NCBI RefSeq assembly: GCF_029867415.1
Contig: NW_026705327.1
Location: 620,001-684,000, forward strand
Origin: Vicia villosa
Taxonomy: Eukaryota > Streptophyta > Magnoliopsida > Fabales > Fabaceae
DNA: 64,000 nt
Reading direction: 5' to 3'
The notes below the pieces were generated by a model. The model was not told the origin of the DNA. It worked only from the letters and a program-made list of their open reading frames with translations, and did no database searches. Of the stretch, positions 35,460 to 45,325 are shown one piece after another; the stretch's first letter is position 1; every line of letters starts with the position of its first letter. Position numbers and translations under genes: made by a program.

Positions 35460-36494
35460 TATAGTTATATGTTTATTTTTTGTAATTTTTCTAATAAACC
35501 TATTATGTTTTATTAAATCTTTTTTTTTCATAAAATAAACCTTATATTTTATTATTTCTTTTATTCAAATACTTTTATAAATCATAAATAATTGGTTTTT
35601 TTAAATAATAAAAATTGTGAGAAAGTCACGTATTTAATCGAATTTAATTTTTGCCATCGATTTAATTAATTAGGTTGAAAAACCAATAATTAATTAAGTC
35701 AATTATATTTTCTATTAACTAAAGTTAACTTGTACCCTAATCAGGGTTTACGAAGATCGTGCCTACACTAAAAAATATATATTTCTTTGTGCATTCTTTC
35801 CAGAGTTATTTTCAGATGCCTTCCGACTACACGCCACGTCAAACCAAAAGCTAAGTCCTGATCTCTTTCTTATTTAATTTTTCTTTTATTTATTTTTAGG
35901 GTTTAATTCCCACTGTCAATGAATCCCTCCTACACTTACTTTTTCCTTTTATTCTTCTGCCAATTCTTTAATGATCAGGGTCAATGCTTAATGCTCGAGG
36001 AAAACCTTTGCCCATCAACCTTCATCAATCGAAGCTAAGTATTTTTACCCTTTCCTCGTATTTTTAATTTTATTGATTAGGGTTAACCGTATTCGATGTC
36101 TGAATTATAATGCACTCACATATATCTAGTTGCTTATTTTTCCCACCTTTTCAGGGTTTGCCAATTGCCAAAGCTTCGAATAGTCGGTTACCCTAAACCC
36201 TGATCTTAATTATTACTTGTTCAGACTTATTGTTCTATTTACCCCGCTGGTTTCATTTTCCCTTTCCCCCGCTAGTTTCATTTTCCCTTTCCCAATTATT
36301 GATTTAATTGTTAATATTAATTGTTGTGGTTAGTAATTCTAGGGAGTGCAAGCTTGTAATTAACCTAGAATAACTAATTATAAGACAAATATCTGAATCA
36401 AATCACGTGATTGTTGCACCCACGCACACCTTTTGGGTAATCTCTCTGTTTCCTGTTGCCTGTTGCCTTGTTGCCTGTCGCCTTGTGTTTTTTG

Positions 36495-36669
36495 CAGAAT
36501 AGCCATGTCCCTTAAATACGAGGATACCTCGGCCATGTTGTCTCGATAAATACTAAGGTCATAAGACCCTAATGATGCTGCCTTCGATACACCAATATGA
36601 CCTCGACCCTAGGAAGTTGCCTATGAAAAGGCTGAGGTATCCTCTGGCTGCCTACGAAAGGCTATTCTG
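36495..36669 (+). other. Nested inverted-repeat fold, second X copy
   Basis: Outer arms 36495-36504 and 36660-36669 remain perfect. Inner arms 36532-36544 and 36630-36642 differ from the first copy by one A-to-G change, which gives a G-U pair in RNA instead of breaking the stem. Confidence 0.65.
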
Positions 36670-37175
36670 GTTCTTCCTTTAGACTACCTGTCTCTCTATG
36701 GCATGAGACAGTCTTATGGTGAACGAACTCTCGATGACCCTTCAACCTCCAAATGAAAGGCTTCCTGCCCTATTATGGTATGGATAGACCCTTTCACTCT
36801 GAAAGGCTAAAAGAACTGTTTTCTACATTATTAAGGTAATTTCCCCTAATTGCTTTGCTTTGGCTAAAAACGTTTTTTCATATTCTTTCTCATAAACCTT
36901 CAAAATGGCTACGATCATTTATGAGCTAAAGTCCATATTCACTTCTCCTACATTTCTGAACAAAAAGGATCAAAGCAATTAAGAGCCCATGGAAAACCAT
37001 GGATGCAAAGGGTGCCTTACACCTTCCCTTTGCATAATTACCCCCCGAACTCAGTTTTCTTTAAAAAGTTTTTTTCTATTTCTTTTAGCCTTTCTAATTA
37101 ATTTGGATAAAATAAAAGTCGGTGGCGACTCTTGCTATCCGCGACATTTCTTTAAAGTCAGTTCACCGTGTTACA

Positions 37176-37548
37176 GTCGTATTTGTAATTGTTTCTTCCC
37201 TATATATATTATTAAACACTACTTGTCTAATTATTTAGTTTTTGAAAATTATGTTAAAACAATTTAAGAAAAATCAAAAACCAAATAAAATAAATATGTT
37301 AAAACAAGAAAAAAAACACATGCATATGCGCCACCCTAGGTGGCTTGTTGGATCAAAATGCAAGTTGGCGCCACCCAGGTGGCGCAAATGAAGAGGACTT
37401 TTGTGTGTATGCGCCACGGGAGGTGGCTCCTACGTGAGACCACCTCCCAAACCTGGTCATACAGGTAATTTTCCTGAAAACCAGGTTTTTTGTGTAAATT
37501 TTTTTTTAAACATGGTTATTTGGATTTTTTTCTAAGAATGAAGTTGAT
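37176..37548. repeat. Spacer with three GCCACC/GGTGGC hairpins
   Basis: AT-rich to about 37310, then GCCACC-CTA-GGTGGC (37330-37344), GCGCCACC-CA-GGTGGCGC (37368-37385, perfect 8-bp arms) and GCCAC...GTGGC (37413-37427). No gene is visible. The origin is unknown; I have seen GCGCCACC-rich repeats in legume intergenic DNA but cannot name the family. Confidence 0.6.
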
Positions 37549-38098
37549 GGTGTTGGGACTCAAAAATACCCAACCCATAACCTAAAAATGTGATTTTTCC
37601 CCTTTTTAAAAAGTCTGAAAATTCGCAGGTCCGCTTAGCGGCACAGAAGCCGCTTAGCGGAGTCTGCTAAAAATCAGATTTTGTTTTCACCATAACTCGA
37701 GAACCGTGACTCTTAATTGCGCCTGGTTCGAAGCTTTGGAAAGCTTATTCAATTCTCTATCCAATAATGAATGAATGAAAACCAAAATTATGATTTTGTT
37801 CATCCTTATTTTGACCCTATGGAAGTCTGTTTGACGGTGGCTAAGCGGGCTTGCACCAAAACTGCAAAATCGAAGCCGTGCCTTTGACATTTTATTCCTC
37901 AAAGCTCCAATAAGCATGAATACCTATAAAAACAAAGGAAAAACTATCAAATGGTATAAAAGTATATGAAAATACAACTATTCACAAAGTATACGTATTT
38001 ATACACAAAACGGGGAATTATTCAAACGGTATTAACAAAAGTATCGATAAGTGCCACTATTTACATACACAAAATAAGTACATTTTGGCACTTATCAA
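37549..38098 (-). mobile_element. Family Z LTR fragment or solo LTR
   Basis: 37919-38098 matches 1-179. A plausible full extent is TGTTGGGACTC...GCACTTATCA (550 bp), but flanking bases (GATGG and AGCAA) do not form a target duplication, so it may be truncated. It holds two CCGCTTAGCGG palindromes (37631-37641, 37650-37660) and the CATAACTCG...GGAAAGCT module (37691-37744). It abuts LINE sequence at 38099. Confidence 0.65.
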
Positions 38099-39829
38099 GC
38101 AATCTCACCCATCTTACCTTTGGGTTTTGTCTTCATATGATGTACCACCTTTAGGGATGCCATAACATTATCTAAGATTGATCTACCAGGGACAAATGCC
38201 AATTGGTTATCTGAGATGCATTTATGCAAAACTTTCTTTATGCAATTTGCAAGTACTTTGGCAATCACCTTATACAGAACGTTGCACAGAGCTATTGGTC
38301 TCCAGTCTTTCAGTGAAGTTTGTGTCTCTCCTTTCAGAACGAGGGTAATATTGGTCATATTTAGACTTGGCAGAAAAATACCGTTATCTAACCACGAGTA
38401 GCTAACTGTAAAAATTTCCGCCCCACAGGTATCCCATAAGTGTTGGAAAAATCCATGATTGTAGCCATCTTGACCAGGACTTTTGTCGGATTTCATGGAG
38501 TAAACTGCTTCTTTAAATTCCTCAAGAGCAAAAGATTATGTCAACAATGTATCGGACTTTTGTCGGATTTCATGGAGTAAACTGCTTCTTTAGAGCATGC
38601 AATAATGTATCTCGAGAACTAGGCTTCTTCTGGAACAGGTCGGAGAAATAATCGTGAGCTATTCTGCACATCTCTTCTTGCGAGGAACTGACTTCCCCAA
38701 TGCTATTTGTAAGAGATTTGATAGTGTTGATTTTCTTCCTAGTCGAAGTTGTCGCATGAAAGAACCGTGTATTAAGGTCACCATCCTTATACCAGTGAGC
38801 TTTTGCCCTTTGTTTCCAAAACAAGTCATCTTTAACCAACAGAGAATTCAATCTTCTTTTGAGGGCCATGAAGTAGTTAATATTTTCGTACCCGACATGA
38901 CAACAGACTCTATCAATCTTGCGCTGAAGGTTATCAATATCTTTTCTGATCTTGTGGCAATTGTTTTTACTCCACTGTAACATGTTTTCACCACATTTTT
39001 CCAATTTGCCCACAATAGAATAGTGCTCATATTGGTGCCATTGCTCGTAGACGAAGTCGTTAAATACCGGTTCAATTAACCAGGCATTTTCGAATCTGAA
39101 TCCGAAGTGAGACTTGCGCAGCATTGGACTACTCTCACACTGTAACAAAATAGGGTAATGATCCAAAGTGGTAGCAGATAAGCATGTCGCCTTAGCATTC
39201 AGAAATAAGGAACCCCAACTACTATTGGACATAGCTCGGTCTAGCTTCTCTTCTACTGCTCTATATGTTCCAAGACTCTTAAACCATGTGAATGGATACC
39301 CTTCCATACTAATATCCACCAAACATGCATGTTGAATAGCATGTCTAAAGCCTTCGATTAACCAATTGGGTCTTTCCACTCTTACATTTTTTTCGTCCGC
39401 GGATAGTATATCGTTAAAATCCCCCATAATACACCACGGAAGACTTGAGCTTTCAGACAGACTACGAATAAGATTCCAAGAAGTTTTCCTATTAGCAGCA
39501 TCGGGATGGCCGTAAAAACCTGTGAGTGTCCAGTCTCCAATTCTGGTATCGTGCACTATAATGTCGATATGGTTACGGGAATAATTTTGAATAGCACAGT
39601 GAGTATAATTCTGCCAAAAAACAGCCACACCTCCTCCTCGACCGTCTCTATCGACCGAAAAAGAGCAATCAAAATGAAAAAGATAACGTAACTCATCAAT
39701 TTTATTAGCATAGCTTATTGCTTCATACAGAAATAAGACATCCGATTTATATCTTCGGATGAAGTATTTTAAATTCGGAACTGCACTCGGATTACCCAAG
39801 CCCCGACAGTTCCAACTTATGACACTCAT
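38099..39829 (-). pseudogene. LINE-A ORF2: endonuclease and start of RT
   Basis: Starts at ATG 39829. The APE-type endonuclease (ORF 39829-38570) shows SWNCRGLGNPSA, the Glu of the LYEAI region, GGGVAVFW, MGDFNDILS and the LDHYPI active-site His. The RT N-terminus (38496-38099) shows KSPGQDGYNHGFF, LKDWRPIALCNVLYK and VPGRSILDN, then is cut by the Z LTR before the catalytic Asp pair. Between them a 39-bp segment (38477-38515) is repeated 77 bp away (38554-38592), which disrupts the frame. Role: nicking of target DNA and target-primed reverse transcription. Plant L1-type; inactive. Confidence 0.9.
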
Positions 39830-40380
39830 GGCTCTTGGCAGGCCTGGTAACCAGTGCCCGCCATTATAGAATTGACATCAGAACTATGGGTGAATTGCAT
39901 GGTTATGTCATTTCCAGCAATAATTGTGGCTCCCCCAGTAACATCAGTAATAACAGTATTTTCGGCCACACTTTTAGTCAAGTCTAGTTTCCTTTCCTCT
40001 GGAATCCTTGCTTCTGTTCTAGATCTCTTCTTCACTACATTGCCCAGCATATTGCCTCATCAGAATTTTGTTTTTCTTCCTCAAGTAGAATGTTTTTTGT
40101 CGGAGTTTTGCGGCGAGCTTGATTCTTCATCGAAATTTTGGTAACAGGGATTCTATTGTTGGTTTTTTTACTAGCACTGTTTAGTTTGGCTGCTGCAAAT
40201 TCAGGCTTGACTCCAGAGCTGATTCGCATTTTTCCTACAATCTAGTTCTTGGCTTCGGCTGCTTGAATTTTCAAGGCTGCAACATTTTGACTGATACTTT
40301 GATTTGTAACAGGTAGAATATCAGGAGGGAATCTTTTGCTTTCAGCACTCTTCAGCACTGTTGTAACAGATAGAGCATTG
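39826..40380 (-). pseudogene. LINE-A ORF1, C-terminal part
   Basis: Basic, low-complexity sequence in two frames (about 40475-40242/40229-40035 and 40050-39826) joined by a frameshift. It ends at TGA 39826-39828, overlapping the ORF2 ATG (39827-39829) as ATGA. It has no conserved domain I can name. It is placed as ORF1 because of its position and the overlap; plant LINE ORF1 proteins bind the element RNA. Confidence 0.6.
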
Positions 40381-40429
40381 TTGTTTTCGAATTTATTTAT
40401 TTGATGTTTAGGATTGATGTTTAGGTAGG

Positions 40430-40553
40430 AAAAACTTTGATAAGTTGTGTTTTCCAAATATTTTTTATCACGCACTCTTTATATGATCAACTTTTGTGTT
40501 TAGGGTTCCACCATCACTAGCTTGTTGTTTTCGAATTTATTTATTTGATGTTT
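40430..40553. repeat. 124-bp direct repeat, copy 1
   Basis: AAAAACTTTGATAAGTTGTG...TTTGATGTTT matches 48107-48230 in the same orientation with about eight substitutions. Its last ~30 bp is also repeated at 40381-40409. The two 124-bp copies bracket 7.5 kb containing the lipid transfer protein gene. Confidence 0.75.
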
Positions 40554-40566
40554 GCCACTCTACTTC

Positions 40567-40870
40567 TTATTTTTTTTTTTAGAAGGCAAGAAATTATATT
40601 AACGGGAGAACAAAGGGGGTTCTCCAACCCGTATACACCGGATCCCAACTAAAATGATAAAGAAAATTACAAACCAAATTACCTTATGAGAGGAACAACA
40701 CCGGATCCTTACAAAACTCATAAAAGGTATATTTGGGATGGGTAATCTTCCCACAATAAGACCACTTCCACACCAAAAGTTTGATGTTCCACACCGTATT
40801 GTCGACGTTCCAAGGTTCGTTCCGGAAACAAACTCCATTTCTAACTAACCATATAGCCCAAGTAATAGCT
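40567..40870 (-). pseudogene. LINE-B 3' end, 5'-truncated
   Basis: A T run at about 40567-40580 (poly-A on the minus strand) is followed by a 3' UTR and the C-terminal end of a LINE ORF2 (VRNGVCFRNEPWNVDNTVWN, then YTFYEFCKDPVL). This resembles the tail after the zf-RVT region in LINE-C. Only about 80 codons remain. It joins telomeric repeats at its truncated end. Confidence 0.7.
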
Positions 40871-40872
40871 AA

Positions 40873-40907
40873 CCCTAAACCCTAAACCCTAAACCCTAAA
40901 CCCTAAA
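40873..40907 (+). repeat. Interstitial telomeric repeat, (CCCTAAA)5
   Basis: Five perfect tandem copies of the plant telomere unit, flanked by AGCTAA and CCTATCC. They directly abut the truncated 5' end of LINE-B. Confidence 0.95.
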
Positions 40908-42111
40908 CCTATCCTAATTGACTACATATTTAATAGTATTTGATATTTTTTATATTAATTTTTTAATATTATTAGTGAATAACAATTTAGTTAAGAATAT
41001 ATTAGTAATTGTATTTCTCTTTTATATGAAATAAAAAAATTAAATATATTAACTATCATTTTTAATAAATGTAATGTTTTTTTTAACTTTTCGGAATAAT
41101 TTTTAACTTGTCGTAATTTTTATTGTAACTTTGAATACCATACTTTTTAGAAAGAAAAAACTTAGAGCAATGTCATTAAAAATCTTTAGTAATTTGTTAT
41201 TTAGAATGATTGATTGTATAAATAAATTTACATTGACTTTAAAGATCAATTAAGCCTTATTTAAAACAAATAAGAAGTCCGTTATTTGTTTAAATCCCTG
41301 CCTATAAATTAAAGGGATTTTGATGCAAATCATATTCAAAATTCAAACTATTTAAAAATAGATATTATTTTATATTTTTAATAAATTAAAACAATATTAT
41401 AATACAAAAATTATATTTTGACTGGTAATAAAATTCACATTGAGTATTAAATAAAATTTACTTTTATAAAAACTAAAATAAAAATAATATTTACAGAATA
41501 ATGGTTAAATAAATAAAATTGAAAGAAAAAAAATTTAATTTTAAAACGAAATAAATTTTCAAAAAATAGAAAGCATTCTATAGCGTTTTTACAAGTAAAA
41601 TATTCTTAAGCTTTGAAAATTTTATTTGCTTTGTCTATTTTCTAAAATGTATTTCAATATTTTTATAAATTTTAAGAAATAGAAGGTACAGTCATAATCT
41701 ACTATTTCCTTCTAATTACTATTTTTTATAATAAACAATATATTTGATCAAACAAATATACTAATTATTGATTAAAATAAAAAATTTACACTTTTTTTTT
41801 CTTATAATAAATACATAGGGAGTATTATAGACAATGCCATCAATTAAAAAACAATTATTTTTTATTTTATTTTGAAAATAAATAGAGTATCTCTTATATG
41901 CAATTGAATATACTATTTTCTTGAGTTGAGGGAAATTTTAAATACTATAATATTTTTAAAATCTTAAAAGAATATTTCTTTAAATGGTTTTAATGATGTA
42001 ATGATTAGGTTGGTTGACCGTTTAGATAATATTTACAGAGTACATTAATTCTAAATTAAAATAAAATAATAAATTACTGATTTGTTACCATACAAAAATA
42101 ACATCCATGCC
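40908..42111. other. AT-rich intergenic DNA upstream of the lipid transfer protein gene
   Basis: No ORF or repeat family that I can support. A possible Stowaway-like end (ACATAGGGAGTAT, 41811-41823) lacks a convincing partner. The proximal part is presumably promoter. Confidence 0.5.
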
Positions 42112-42118
42112 TATAAAT
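42112..42118 (+). promoter_or_regulatory. TATA box of the lipid transfer protein gene
   Basis: TATAAAT, 88 bp upstream of the ATG. This spacing suits a plant 5' UTR of roughly 50-60 bp. Confidence 0.55.
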
Positions 42119-42199
42119 TGAAGAGGCTTCAGATACAAATAATCATAACCAAAACTGAATAGAAAAACCAAAGCTAGATCCATCCATACTAATATTAAG

Positions 42200-42664
42200 A
42201 TGTCGAGCCAGAAAACAGTTGCTGCAATATTAGTTTTGTGCATGATAATGACAACAACATTACATGCAAGTGAAATCGATGACGTTTCATGTCCAGAGGC
42301 TGTTTCAAATCTATTGCCATGTCTAACTTTTCTAACAGGATTTCCTCCACCAACACCATCTGCTGAGTGTTGCACTGGAGCTACTAATTTGTTCAATAAG
42401 GCTAACACAACTCCTATTCTGAGAAGTGTCTGCCAATGTCTCAAAGATGCTTCTACTAGGTTTGGAGTTAAACCTGACAGGGCTGCTCAACTTCCACAAC
42501 TTTGTCACATTAATTTGTCTTTTACAATTAGTCCTACCGTTGATTGTAGCAAGTATGTTGTTTCTATTGCCTTTTTTTTATTAATTAATTTATACTCACA
42601 AAAAATATTTGTTTTTAATTATTATTCTAATTTATTTGTTTTAATTTTGTCCAGGATTCAATAA
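42200..42664 (+). CDS. Non-specific lipid transfer protein, type I (two exons)
   Basis: The start ATG is followed by a hydrophobic signal peptide of about 24 residues ending near LHA, so the protein is secreted. The mature part has the eight-cysteine motif with type I spacing: C-x9-C-x15-CC-x19-C-x-C-x21-C-x13-C. Such proteins bind lipids in the apoplast and act in cuticle formation and defence. Unspliced, the frame continues into a hydrophobic tail unlike the family. A GT at 42553 and AG at 42653-42654 define a 102-bp intron; splicing gives the family's usual short end (SKIQ, stop 42662-42664) and a 120-residue protein. The intron a few codons before the stop is typical of type I genes. The gene looks intact and may be expressed. 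It lies alone among transposons. Confidence 0.9.
   Translation: MSSQKTVAAILVLCMIMTTTLHASEIDDVSCPEAVSNLLPCLTFLTGFPPPTPSAECCTGATNLFNKANTTPILRSVCQCLKDASTRFGVKPDRAAQLPQLCHINLSFTISPTVDCSKYVVSIAFFLLINLYSQKIFVFNYYSNLFVLILSRIQ
42553..42654 (+). other. Intron of the lipid transfer protein gene
   Basis: GTATGTTG...TTTTGTCCAG, 102 bp, T-rich, phase 2 (splits the Lys codon). Consensus donor and acceptor. Confidence 0.85.
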
Positions 42665-43412
42665 TTCTACATTAGTGAAGAAGACTTAAAGAACTATATG
42701 GAAGAGCTTTTATTTTGTTGATGTCCTAGAATGAAGATTAAGATTATATCAATAAGTACTGTGAAAAATTATTTAGTTTTAGTGAAATTTATAAATAAAA
42801 AATAAAATTTATTTTAATATTTTATATTGAAGTGTATATTGCTTGATGTTTGGGAAGTTGAAAGTATGTTATTTACGGAAACATATTATAAAAAAGTATT
42901 AAATAAAGTGTGAGTTCAATTTTTTTAAATAAAAATAAGATAATATATTGCTGAATAGTGTTATAGAGGTTCATGGTAAATATAATATTAACAATATTTT
43001 ATTTATTAAAAAATAATTTGTTAATGAAAGGTTGGTTTAGCTGATGATAAAGATTATGCAAATATATTAAACTTCTATTTTAAGAAAAGGAAGTAGGCAT
43101 GACAATTGGATGAATTACAGACAGTTTTTATCTTCTCCAAATTTAAATTTAAATTTTTAAACAAATTTAATTGATACATTAAGTACCAAAAAAACCGTTC
43201 CATTATTTATATTCCTAGAAGTTTAAACTCTGCTGCCATTAATTTTGTTGGAGTTGGGCATAGAGAAGGAGATTGTATATGGTTGGGGACTTATCCCACC
43301 ATGAATGTTGATGTTCTTCAGTTTGAATGGAAACTATCTTTCCATCCAAGAATTTTTTTTTATATAAACAACTTGAAATAAAAACCGCAACAACGAACAC
43401 GAATCAAATAAT
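42665..43412. other. Intergenic, 3' flank of the lipid transfer protein gene
   Basis: AT-rich with several AATAAA-like signals around 42795-42805 that could end the transcript. Nothing else is recognisable. Confidence 0.45.
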
Positions 43413-43996
43413 CACTACACCTATTTAATAGCATGTTTTGTTTGTTTTTAATAGCGCTTAAAAGTACTATTTATCACACCGCTATTGTAAACATTTTTTG
43501 TTTAATAGCACTTTTAAAACGCTATTAAACTACCGGTTTTTAATAGCGTTTTTTTTAAAGCGCTATTGAAGTATGCATTTTGTGTGGTTTTGATATGATT
43601 TTGATAGCACTTTTAAACTAAGTGCTATTAAATGGCACAAGTTTGATAGCGTTTTCAAACAAAGTGCTAATATATGATTCATTATTAGAAGATTCACACA
43701 AAAACTCTACGTTGCATGAAGATGGTATTTCTACCTTGCATGAAAAGAATGAGGGAACACAGTAATGGCTTGGGTGTTATCACATGTGACCACCTCCTCG
43801 TGATTAGTTAGTCAGATTTATGGTTAGACTATATAACCACTTTTGTAACTACCTTTCTCTCATTCGATTCAATGCAAGTTTCACTCTTTCTTTTTCTCTC
43901 TCTCGAATTCTTGTTCATTGCACTGCTTCAATGGTGATTTTGATTTGCTAAGATTCATGTTTGATAGCGTTCTTCAAAAGTGCTATTAAATTAGGC
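43413..43996. mobile_element. CACTA-like non-autonomous element fragment
   Basis: Starts CACTACACCTATTTAATAGC, a CACTA terminal sequence. It is followed by several subterminal inverted pairs of the form AATAGCRCTTTT...AAAGYGCTATT (43454-43680) and a further pair at 43957-43990. The right end (GCTATTAAATTAGG) mirrors the left (CCTATTTAATAGC) but lacks the terminal TGTAGTG, so it is truncated. The middle (about 43681-43950) is unrelated filler. No transposase. Confidence 0.5.
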
Positions 43997-45325
43997 AAAA
44001 CAAAATATCAAATTTAGCGCAGCCAATAGTACAAATTAAAATATTTAAACTTTGACAACATATTTAATGTTCTAAATGATCAAAACTAATCAATAAACTT
44101 TGTAATGAAATAAACGAAACGAGTTTGGGGTGCGTACTAGTGTTTCTATTATTCGACACGTTCTCATATTTTGTAAGTAGAGAAAACCCAAATTTAGTCA
44201 AAACAGATTTTTAATGAATACCTGTATGTATGGATTATAATGCCATGCACTGTAGCTAACAAGAGAATTTCAGGAGAAAGCACAAGGAGTATCGAAACAA
44301 AGATCAAAGCCAAGAACAACAACAACAAAAACCTCTAGATAAAAAACCAACCCCATCCATACTCAAACAAAACTATAAAAAATGAAGCAACCGAAAAATC
44401 AGCATCATGAATGACACACCAAATCAAAATAGAACCATTTAAAACTAAATCAAAATATCTTACTTTTAATTAATAAATTCTTTTAATTCTAACTCAACTA
44501 CCAAAATATAATTATACATATCTTTGAATCTGAATCATTTGTACTTAAGTGGTAAGTCTGCTAAGTTCCACTACTTTTTTAATTAATTATCCGCCGTACA
44601 ATTTCACTTTTCACACATATATAAAGTTAAGACCTCACTTGACTTGAATATATTTTGATGAGGACAAATATATTAAATAGAACATAAAAGACTACTTCAT
44701 AATCAAGCTTTGGACTAAGTAAAATTTTTTTTATCAAACTTGATATTCATCAAGAAGTATAAAACAATTCAATACACATGCATATCTTAAAATGTTCAAG
44801 GTCTTTATTGAATTTCAACCATCTAAACTTTGATTTTAATTCTTTCATCTTTAAACCATTTTAGTATTTGAAACATGTAGTTCTATCAAATGTTGTGATA
44901 TATTATACTAAAATATCGTAATAATTCAACTGATATAAATAAATATTTTATTTATAAATTATAAAATAATTTAAAAAATTAAAATATCAAATAAAATACA
45001 TTAAAATACAATGGCCTTACATAAAACTAAAAAACATCAAAAGAAAATTAAAAAATAATATTAAAATGTGGTACTATATTTAATGATAGTCACAATCATA
45101 CTTTAAATGGTTATTATTATAAATGAGATAAACAATATATAATTAAATAATTAAATAAAAAAGGAAAAAAATTAGGGTTGGGGGAGAAAAGTAATATTAG
45201 TAAACAAATTTTCTATCTAGAAATTAATTAATTTTTTCTATTTTAATTAATAAACATGAAACTATATAATAAAAGAAATTTATTTATTTATTCTATTTTT
45301 TAATTAATAAACATGAAAGAACAAA
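43997..45325. other. AT-rich DNA, nothing recognisable
   Basis: No long ORF, no tRNA and no clear repeat. Many short A/T runs. Confidence 0.45.

Larger units (their letters stand above)
33701..37175 (+). mobile_element. X 3' LTR, right part
   Basis: Collinear with 3083-6064 to the shared end GTTCACCGTGTTACA. Differences from the 5' LTR include an extra segment near 34318-34625, a MITE-like insertion (35294-35459) and a ~25-bp duplication near 36245-36290. Substitutions are clearly more frequent than in the Athila or chromovirus LTR pairs, so X is the oldest of the nested elements, as nesting requires. Confidence 0.87.

Noticed and set aside
41697..41829. Stowaway MITE suggested by ACATAGGGAGTAT
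   Set aside because: The left end (ACTATTTCCTTC) is too unlike a proper inverted partner and no TA duplication is clear.
42085..42444. Minus-strand 119-codon frame over the lipid transfer protein gene
   Set aside because: Antisense to a clear eight-cysteine gene; no supporting motif.
42200..42664. Reading the lipid transfer protein as one uninterrupted 154-residue ORF
   Set aside because: The last ~35 residues are intron translation; consensus splice sites restore the normal short C-terminus.
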